Assembly (NCBI GenBank): GCA_016859345.1
Contig: CM029114.1
Span: 14,898,001-14,962,000 of the forward strand
Source of the DNA: Istiophorus platypterus
Taxonomy: Eukaryota; Chordata; Actinopteri; Istiophoriformes; Istiophoridae
DNA length: 64,000 nucleotides
Direction of reading: 5' to 3'
Shown: positions 13,105 through 23,900 of the stretch, in pieces
Layout of the letters: each line of letters starts with the position of its first letter
Numbering within the stretch: position 1 is the stretch's first letter
Notes under the pieces: generated by a model
Database searches by the model: none
Seen by the model: only the letters and a program-made list of their open reading frames with translations
Told to the model about the DNA's origin: nothing
Made by a program: the position numbers and the translations under genes

Positions 13105-14865
13105 ATACAAACATAATGCACACAGAGATTTTGTATAAAGTATAACAAAGAAACAGAATAAACACAAAGGAGTATGAGTGTGCATTGCTGAAGGCAAGCA
13201 CACTAAGTGGAAAATAATTATAGGAACAAGGTAGAATTACAACAAAGCTTAAAAAATGAAAATAAACAATTATGTACATGTATATACAGTATACTGTATA
13301 TATACTGTATAAACATACAGACATAAATTATCTAGACATCATTATCACACATTACTTGATCATTAGACTATGATTAGTCATTGAGGAATTTACCTTTGGA
13401 CGTAAGGAAATTGTCAAACCACTCAGGTTTTGCCACCTCACATATACCAGAATAGCTATTTCTTTGTCGTCTTTGGTTGCATTAGGTCATAGCAAATTAA
13501 TAAACCGGACTACCTTAAGTCATTATGAGATTTACAGGATTGACATTTTATTGCAATTTCTTTTTTTCTGGGTAATTTACTAGATTAGCGTAAAATTATA
13601 TTATATTTTATCTGTAAACAGTTTCTCTATTTATATCCGAAAAATGTGGAAGATCTTTTCCATGTTGCATGCCCCTACTAGCCATATCATAATGCATGTC
13701 CAATGTCATGACCAAAATCTGCTATGTGTATGTTTATTTGGCCAAGGTGTGTGGTGTGGACTTAAGAGATGCCAGCCATGAGCAGGCAGTGGAGGCCATC
13801 CGCAGGGCTGGAGATTCTGTTGTCTTCCTGGTCCAATCCGGACAACACAGGCCTCAGGTACCTCAGGTACTGCATCTTAGAAAACAGCCAAAAAAAAGCA
13901 CACTTCTACTGGCTTAGAATGCATTATGCAGTGTGTCTGCAGGTACTTTATGCATACATAACACTGTGTAGAATTTGAGTCTCTTGAGGCTCCAAATTCT
14001 GTCACGCTGAATCTCAATACTCAGCTTATGCAAAGAGAGGGTGCAGTGTATATTCTATTAGACAACTCCATCAGAAGTTTCAGCAGTGTTGTGCGTGGGA
14101 GTTTGTAGCATTACAAGATGATATCCTCTGGACACAAAGCATACTGAACAAAATTTTCTTTGACTAAAAACTTATCTGGTATCATATAACTTGTCGTACT
14201 GGATGCAGCATTTGAACCATCTGTGTTTCACAGTCACATAAATATTCTTCTGCCTACTCTGCATTTCTGTTTCGCCCACAGTCTCCTATGCTCACCAACC
14301 ATGAAAAAGTAACTCCAACACCACAGTCCAACTCACACAGCAGCAAGGTAACGCTCCTCTACTAAAGACTTCTGCCTTGATCTGATCATACTTTTACGCT
14401 ACTTGTCTAGTATGGAAAATGATGTGCACTGAATATGAACTGTATACTGCCCTACAGAGTCAAAGAGCAGTAGTTATATTTTCGTGTCTTAAAGGTCGTG
14501 ACCAGTACTTTAGATCTCATTGGAACAGATGACGAGCTGTGAAGTCATTTTCCCTGATCCTGTTCCCACACAGTTACTGATGTTTGACTGTGTATGGCTG
14601 TAGTGTACAGAGGATGTTATGGAGACACTATATTATGTATAGAGTGATGAGTCATTAACGCCTACAAGGTATTCCAAAAAGAATAGAGCTTTAAAGGGTT
14701 TTTTGAGAGGTAGATTTGTTTGGGTGGTGATGTTTGTAGGACTATATCTGTGTTTCCCTTCATGATCTTAGGAAGCAGAGCCTCTCAGTGGTCTGTTCCT
14801 TAGTCTCTCCCCTACAAACCCCTTCATTCCCACCCCCTTTAAGGTTAGTACATTGTTGTTTGCAC

Positions 14866-14917
<52 letters not shown>

Positions 14918-17900
14918 TATACTGGGTACCCAGGATCTTAAAAACAGCCCTGTATTACCATCTGCACTAAGCCAACTTCCAAAAACTTAATTATCGTGCA
15001 TATTTGTAGATAGAACCCTTGTAGTTCAAAGTCCCTTGCAGCTACCTTGTTTGTTTAAGCGCTTTGTTTTTCTCTTTGATGGAGATGCATAACTCTCTAA
15101 ATAGACAGTGCATTCTTTTGAAGTTATTTTTCTATGCACTTGTAAGTTGGTTACAAAATAATGCATGATTCTGGTCATCTTTCATGTTATTTTTAGCTGA
15201 CATTAAAAACACGGTTCATTAATTCGTTCTGTTCGTCAGTTTTTCCCACTGCTACATCAAGCACAATGAATAAGCCTCAGGGGTAGTCCAACTCATGCCT
15301 GCAGGACCCCTGAGGCATCTCCAACTCTGCCTGTTCAATAATGCAAAACCTCTCCCAAGGTGCCTTCGCCAGCATCCCAAAGAAAAGATTGGAGAAGCCC
15401 CGTAACTGTCACAACACCAATCAAAGCACCAGCTGAAGATGAGGACGACACTGGCAGGAGTACGTTTGCATCATAAAGACATCACGCAGACATTTACAGG
15501 GATCCTCAAAGCCCTCAGGAACACGAGCTGTATGTTGATTCTAACATAGTGGCCACAGTCACACAGTGCAGGTCACGTGATGCCCTCTGTCCCAGAAGGA
15601 ATTTGTGCTATAAAGAGCAAGAACAAGCTGTAGTAGTATGATAAAAATGTCATGAGTTTCACACAGTCCCTGTATTATCACAGTTTGGGACACCCTTAAA
15701 TGGCCATTCTTTGAAAGTCCCAAGTGCCGAATTTCTTCCATGCTATTTATATGTGAAGCAAGTTGCCTAGGCCCTAACTTTATTGGGTATGAACTATTGG
15801 CCAAGAACACGAATCCGGAAGCTTTCTTTTTCCTTCTGTACAGTATGTTCTGGGAGGGCAACTTTCGTTTGTATGAATGAGTTTTAGTTTTCAGATGAGA
15901 ACAGAGATTCTTAGTTTATTCTTTGGCACAAAAAACAGTTATTAAAGTTTTATTCATTCTTTGATTTATTCACTGCACTAATGAAAGGTGCCCTGTGGAG
16001 TTTTCTTGTAAACAAACATATTTTTTTGTTTGCATTCAGTGTTACTCATCAAAATGCATTGTGTGTATCCTTTAGGTCTAAAAAAATTTGTTGAATACAT
16101 TTCCTTCCCCATAAAACATTTACGAAACCAATTTCTCTTAAAAGTTTGAAAACTTCATTGTTTTTATCCATATCCTATTCTTTGCCGCCTTTGTTGGCAT
16201 ATATTTGGCACGTTACGGCCAAAGGGGACCCATTCTTAAAAACAATGATCCATAGCTCTACTAATGGTGAAGACCGCTAAGGGAGTCTCTATAACCCTGC
16301 TCATTTGCACATATGTAAATTTGAGTCAATCAAATACTTACCCGCATTTTCACAAGTAATTACACATGAATATAGACATGTACTTATGCACACATAGATA
16401 CATTTCAAGGGACTCAGAAACTCATTTCGTACACATTCATACTTTGCGGCACATGCAACCAATGTAAAGTCATACTGTCAATTATTATTGAATTATACAG
16501 AAACACAGACAACTCTCACCTTACCCTCAGCATGACTGACAACATCCCTTCCAGACAAATTGCAACAACACACCCCCACACACACAAGTTGCTCTAGGGT
16601 ATAATGCTTCCTCTCCACATGAAGTGTCATTATATGTAGAATGCCACACTTTTTTTGGCTTACCCATCATATCCTCTTCCTCCTCCTGTTTGTCCCCACT
16701 CTGTCTCTCCTAGAAAAGATGCTTCAGCGCTATGGCAGCCTGTCTGGGAAGCTACTTATGATTGAGCTGGTGAAGGACCCTGCAGCTCACGGCTTGGGAA
16801 TCAGCCTCATGGGGAACAAGGATGACTCAAGGGCCCGCATGAGTGTCTATGTGGCGGATATAGACCCTCAAGGTCCTGCTGGTTTAGATGGGAGGATATG
16901 CATCGGAGATGAGCTACTGGAGGTAAGGAGGAGAATAAATGAGAACAGTACAAGAAGGGCTAAGAAGGGTTTGAATCCTAGAGATAGATAAAACACTGGA
17001 GTCAAAATTGAGAGCAGCAAAATAAGAGGGTATGGGTTTTGGGTATAAGGCATGGATGAATACTTGCACAGCAGATTTGTCAGACAAAATACCATCTGAA
17101 GGATGGCTGGTGCTGGGCTGGGTTCTTGCAATGAGCAACCATGTAATAGAGATGAGGATGAAAATCAAGGGAGAGGAGAAGCTGACGGCTAAGACGGAAA
17201 GGGGGAGGGAGGTGAAGGTGGCAGAAAAGCAGATTAATGTGGAGATGGATGGGGTAAAGAAAATACTGTTATTTTTCTTCTAGATCAACGGTCAGATTTT
17301 GTATGGACGGAGTCACCAAAATGCCTCCACCATCATTAATAACACTCCGTCTAAGGTCAAGATCATTCTCATCAGGTAACATACAGAGCTATTTTCTTGT
17401 GGCATCTTTTTTTACTGAACAGGGTGTGTCTGTTGACCAGCTCATGGACAATTGCATGTTTTGGTGTTGTTTTACTAGGAATAAGGCAGCTCCAACTCAA
17501 AAAGCCCAGGGATCCAGAACAGAGCGTGGAGACACAGTCGACTCCCAGATAGACTCTGCAGAGCATGGAGGATTATCCAGAGACATCCACCACATCATCC
17601 TTCCTCAGGTACAATACCTTAAGTACATCCTGGCCTTAACCGTTGCCAGGCCTCCAGCTGCACGGTTAAAGCAACTGGTTGAAGTGTAACAGAGTCTTAT
17701 TGTAGCAAAAACAGCCTTGATACAAGAGGAGTTATAATGACCTTCCCGCCCCATTTTGAACATGGTAATAAACACTAATCTTTTATAGAAGACTGCCGTT
17801 AGCTTCACCAATTCTTGCTAACACTTCAAAGTTACAGCTTGTTCTCTGTTTTCATTGTCACATCTCCCTCCAGGATCATGTTGGTCTTGGCCTCAGCCTG

Positions 17901-20900
17901 GTAGAGGACGATTCAAAGGACGGAGCGATTGTTAGGTCACTGATCCAGCATGGCACTGCTAGTAAGGTGTGACATCATCAATATCATGATCGTCTTAATC
18001 ATCTCAGTTGTTATAGGCTTCATCTTAATCATTACTGTGGAATTATCTCTGTAGGTTGCAAATAATTTAATTTGTTCTCAGTGTCTATTGACTAACAATG
18101 ATGTGTCTGTATCTTTGACAAAATCAATAATCTATCAGAATAAAGGGGTATGGGTAAAATTCAAATTACTATACAATGCCTATAAACTGTGGTGTGATTA
18201 CTCTAGTCTCATGGTATTTCTGGTAATATTTGAGCCACACTAACCATAAAATGGTGGTTACCATGTTTTAAAGTGACATTATCATGTACTAGCAAGATTT
18301 CATGTAGGGCCCCAGACAACAGTTATTCCGATATTTGTCCAGAGACATTTTTAATCTTACTTTCACTCTTCATCTTTTAGATACATTTTCAGCAATTTGG
18401 CTTAGCTTCCATTTTTTATTTTTTTTCCATTTTTTTTATCTTTCGGTCTGCAGGATGGAAGGATAAAGACTGGAGACAGGATCATAGCAGTGGGTGATGA
18501 ACCTGTGGCTGGATTGTCAATGGACAAGGTACAAACACACAAACTCACAGACACACACATTGAAAAAAATGCACTTCTTCATCGTGATTTAATGATTGAT
18601 GACTTGCCTGTTGTCTCTGTATTCAGGTGTCCAGTTTGATTCTCAAACACCAGGTCGCTGTCAAGCTCTCCGTCAGCCGTTCCAGGAGTCTCTCCTCCTC
18701 TTTCACTCTACCTCACTCTACATCGCTTTGCCGTCCCTGCTCTGTCTCTCCTGCCTCCTCCCTAACCCTACCTATTTCTTCCTCCTCCTCTTCTTCCCTC
18801 AATGCCATGCAGGCGTCTCCCACAGGACGGTCTGATTGGCTAGGATCTGCGACCACAGCCTCTGACCCTCTGAGCTGCCCAGTTGTAGCTGGAAGGGAAG
18901 CCACGATAGAGATCTGTAAAGGAAATGTAGGCCTGGGCCTCAGCATTGTTGGAGGATGTGACACTCTGCTGGTATGATCAACCAACCAACATTTGACATT
19001 ACCATTCAATTTGAAACTAAAGGGACATTTGTTCGTTGTGTTTATGGAAGGCCTATCGAAAACTCCCTGGCAAAATCATGCATGTGTAAAGTTAAAATCC
19101 GAACTTTATCAGTCAGTTTTTATTATGTTTTCAGTATTTCATCCTACCTTTTATCTGTAGGTATAAAGCATTTTTGTTCATGGTGTTCTGAAATTTTAAG
19201 TATAACAAGGCCGATTGGTTTAGCTTGATCGTATTGTAGGAGACTATTATTATGAAAGTGTTCTGTGATTTTTCCACCAGGGGGCAGTAGTAATCCATGA
19301 AGTAAATGATGGAGGAGCAGCACAGAGAGATGGAAGGTTGCAAGCTGGAGACCAGATACTAGAGGTATTATGTGTACACACAAACAAACATTTAGATATT
19401 CTATTATAGTTATATCCTTTAAAACATAATGCAACTCCGCTTGTTTTCTTTTTTCTCCAAGCCCAGCAACGGAGAAATTTTATGTGGGCATATGATTTAG
19501 ATACAACTTTTTGTATGTATGATTTTTAGATAATATTTAATAATTTGTTATTTAATTTTGTCAATCAGTATTAAGACTAAGGCTTGCATGAAAGAATGCC
19601 ATGTATTTATATTTCTCATGTTCAGTTTCTCATTTATTCATTGATATGGACAACACACTTTAATCAACATTTCTGTAAATGTGTTAGCCGGTCCACTAAT
19701 TTTAAAATAAGCAAGATGTAGTGATACCGATTAAGTTGCAGGTTAAGAAGTACAAACATAAGACAATGAGATTATGAAATGATGTGAAAAGCAACAAAAG
19801 GAGCATGCACAAGACAATTCTTGCAGATCAACAACAAGCAATAACATCCTTGTAGGTTGGTGCTATGGTTGCCAATATAGCCAATAACCATGTCATTAGC
19901 TGAGGTAACGGTCATCTGATCTGTGTGATTTCCAAAAAAAAGTTGCTCCACATCTCCATTAACCCCATTCACACCACTCTACTCTGTGTCCCCCTTCTCT
20001 CACCTCTTCCCAGGTAAATGGTATAGACCTGCGGCAGGCCACCCACGATGAGGCCATTGCTGTACTACGGCTCACCACCCAACGTGTTCGCCTGTGTGTC
20101 TTCAGGCACCAGGAGGCCTACAGGGAGGAGGACCTGTGGGACGTCTTCACTGTGGAGCTCAGACCTCATCCTGGACAAGGGCTAGGATTCACCACTGTGG
20201 GAAAGAGGTACAGTCATGATGCTCTTTAACATATGCGGGATGTTCAGGAGCTTTAGTTGATTGAGAATATGCCTGGCAACTGTAAGCCGAACGAGCTGAG
20301 GACTTAGATGAAGATATCAACAAGCAGCATTGCATTTGAATTCGACACAAATAAAAACACATCACCTGTCAACTCTTGCATCTTTTCAAGGTGAGAAATA
20401 CGTGAAAAATTTAGTGGATTTGCATTTGCTGAATCATGTTTTATATAAGGAAATGACTCAGCAAATGTATGGCTCAGATTTAATCAGGATCCACTTTTCA
20501 TTGGTTATTTGAAGTTAAGTTGTTGAACTCTGCAGTTTCCAAAATACCGGTGTTGCAAGAATGAGGCAATGTTTTTATAGACCGAAAATTTCCAGCAAAC
20601 CCAAGAATAAGTGGAGTTAATTGTAAATGGTTTATGTTAAAGTTCCACTGAAAAGACCACTTGCCAGTCCTCCGATTGGTCAAAGGCTACTCAAGTGGCC
20701 CGCAATTTCATTTTTATGTGCACTTATTAATAAAGCCTCTGAACCAGGCAAAGATCAGTTGTCCTCCTAACGTATAACTCATTTTTGTTCTTGTTATTAA
20801 AAAAACAGTTTGAGGCTCAGTGTATGTACCCATATTTGATAAGATAAAATTCTGTACTATATTTGCTTTCAAATATGTTATATTTTCACCTCTAAAGTTT

Positions 20901-23900
20901 ATTTTTTTTCAATGTAGTTTTGAAAAAGTAATCCAGTTATTTTAACATTTTAACATTAGATGGTATCTTTGATTTTTTTGGTATGTATAATAAATGAATA
21001 ATCTTTGGCAATGACAACACTGTAAAGTTTAACTCATTTATCAGAAGAGGAGTCTGTTCTTAAGCTTTCAGGCCTTTACCTAGTTGGAGGTCAGGGACTC
21101 TATAGCAACAGATTCATTATTGTAAAAAAGAGGCGATAGGCAAATAATGAAATCACAAACCCTCACAGTGTCCAATAATCCCCATAAGGGTTATAGAGCC
21201 AGGCCATAGAGTCACGCTGCAGGGAGGACACATTATTTCTAAAGAGTTTAGGTGCAGATTTTCATGTATTTGCACAAACAAGTGTGACGTTATGCAAAGC
21301 TGCAGGCTTAAGGGTCACATAATTTATTTAATAAGCGTGTAAACGACACAGTCTTGACCTCTGTTTTTTATTTTTTCTAACAGCAATGACATGGGCATCT
21401 TTGTGTCCGATATCATCAGGGGAGGTGTAGCAGATTCAGATGGCAGGTTGTTGCTAGGTGACCAGATTTTGTCAATCAATGCAGAGGATGTCCGTGCAGC
21501 GTCACAGGAACATGCACAGAAGCTTCTACAGGTTTGCTACATCCTCACCTACGCATGCAAAAAGTCTTTGAACGAATAAGTGGCGGGCTATGAATTTCTT
21601 TATGGATTGATGATCTTATTGATTTCACTTTTTTTCTCAGAGTTGCAATGGAGCGGTCCACCTGGAGGTTGCTCGTTTTAAAGCTGGCGTTCAGTACTCA
21701 CAGCGGAGCCAGGTAAAGTGTTTTCTCAGCTGTCTTCGTCTAACGAGTGACAGGAAAGAAAAAAATATTAAAATATATGACGTTATCAGATGTTAAAATA
21801 CCTTCTACTCATTTGGGTATGATTTTTACTGCACTCACTGAGTCTATACTTTCTTAAATAAGCTCAATAATTTTAATTTATTCTGTAGTTCAAGTATTAC
21901 TCTCATGCACTATTTTAACGATCATACTTTGTGAACCTAGGAGTACTTTAAGTTGTGTTTTATCCAGAGCGAAGACTCTGAGTGCTCCACCCTGACCGCC
22001 TCAAGTGGATGTGATGCTTCCCTTGGCCAGCAGAGGGAGACAGATAACAAAACAGGGAGCTCAAGTGAGTGGAACTTGTGGTCAAGAGTAATGTCTGAAA
22101 GCAAAAACAACAAAAAAATCCTGCTTATTATTAAAATTATAATCATCAAGTCACGTCTTTCAAATGTTCAACAATTTACTTTGTGGGAAAAGTATGCTTT
22201 TAACATCTCAGAGCTCATAATGCAAACATATATCTCTTTCTCCTCCCACAGCGTTTCAAGACTTCCCTGAGATCAAAAAAGTAACAATACAAAAGGTATC
22301 TTGACATAATAATCAATAATCGATAATTTTATGACTGCCTCATACGGTCTTAGAGAAATTGATGTTGACTTTAGTACATTTCAAGAACTTAGAATTTGGT
22401 TGTGAGGGCTTTTGTTCTTCGTGTTAAAGTTGTTCTTCTACTTCAACTGACTAACTCCAGTTAGATACATACATACATACATACATACATATACATGTAT
22501 GTATAACCTCGCCTGGCTGGAACCCTGGCTTTTGAAAGAGTAGGTGTTAAAGTCATGCGTAGAGTCTGCAATGTGATTCACTGGTGTTGTCTAAATAGGG
22601 TCTATAAAATGTGTGTGTGGTATCACCACAGGGTCCATGTGACTCCCTGGGCATCAGTATAGCAGGAGGAGTGGGCAGTCCCCATGGCAACATACCTCTT
22701 TTTATTGCTTCCATGGATACCAATGGACTGGCTGCCAAAACACAGCAGTTACAGGTGGGGAGTGCCCATATATATTTGCCTGTGTGTGTGTGTGTTATGT
22801 ATTCATCAACTCCTCTCTGCAGACAACTATTTGTTCCCCATAAGTTTAACTATTTATTTTAGTGCTAAGTGTAGAATTTTAATGAGGATAAAGTTCGACA
22901 GAGAGGAGGAAAAGCTTCACACCCTCTTAACCCTAATGTATATTTATCGGGATAAGAACCAAGATTTGGCCAAAAGGTGTGTTGGTCAGGGTTTAAAAAT
23001 GCATTTTATGGGTCAGGTATAGGGGTTGTATTAGTTTACGCGAGCCCCCATGATCTGTTTAAAAGTACAAGGCAATCTCTGCTATATAATCAAATTGTGG
23101 ACGTAGATGCAGAAATCAGAAATAGATATGGTATATATAGAGGCATACCAATAGCAGATTTAGCCTATTAAAAGCCCCAAACACAAAAAATGAAAGACAG
23201 AAAAGAGAATGAGACGAAACATGTAAAACATCCAAGAAGTTAAAAAAAGGTTGGGGTAGGCATAGAGCGGTCGTAGTTTATGTTAGTAATTATCCTCCTG
23301 GTGGTTAATCTAACTTAATACAGTTCCCTAATGAGTATAAAAGTACAAGTCTGTGTTTTCGTGTGTCCATAAGACAGGAGACAAGATTCTCAGTATCAAC
23401 GACGTGCCCACGGAGGGAATGTCTCATGTCCATGCCAGAGCCCTGCTGAAGAACGCCACCGGAACCATCATACTGCAGGTACCATAATGTCACAGCAGTC
23501 ACTTCATTGCCAGTAATGACTGACACTACACTACACTACACTACACTGTAGTTTCAAGACAATAGTGTGTCTGATACTTATTCCACATTGTTTGTCTTCA
23601 TGTCAAGGAGCTTCTAGAAAGATATTTGTTGCAGGAGAGAAAAAGGGAAATTTGTGAGGAAGAGCATCAACTGTTTTTATATTTTTATTTCTCTCAGTAT
23701 TAAGAGTGGACAGGGCTGACAATATTTATTGCAGCATTAGAATATCAGATTATTGTCTAACTTTTTCATTGCTAACGAAGTTTATTTAGATCTCTAAGAC
23801 TAAAAACATGTTGTCTGTCTCAATACTTGCACAATCTATTGTCATGTCTACTTCTGTATATCTAGGTGGTGGCAGGTTCTGGTGAGTGCAACACGCAGGA

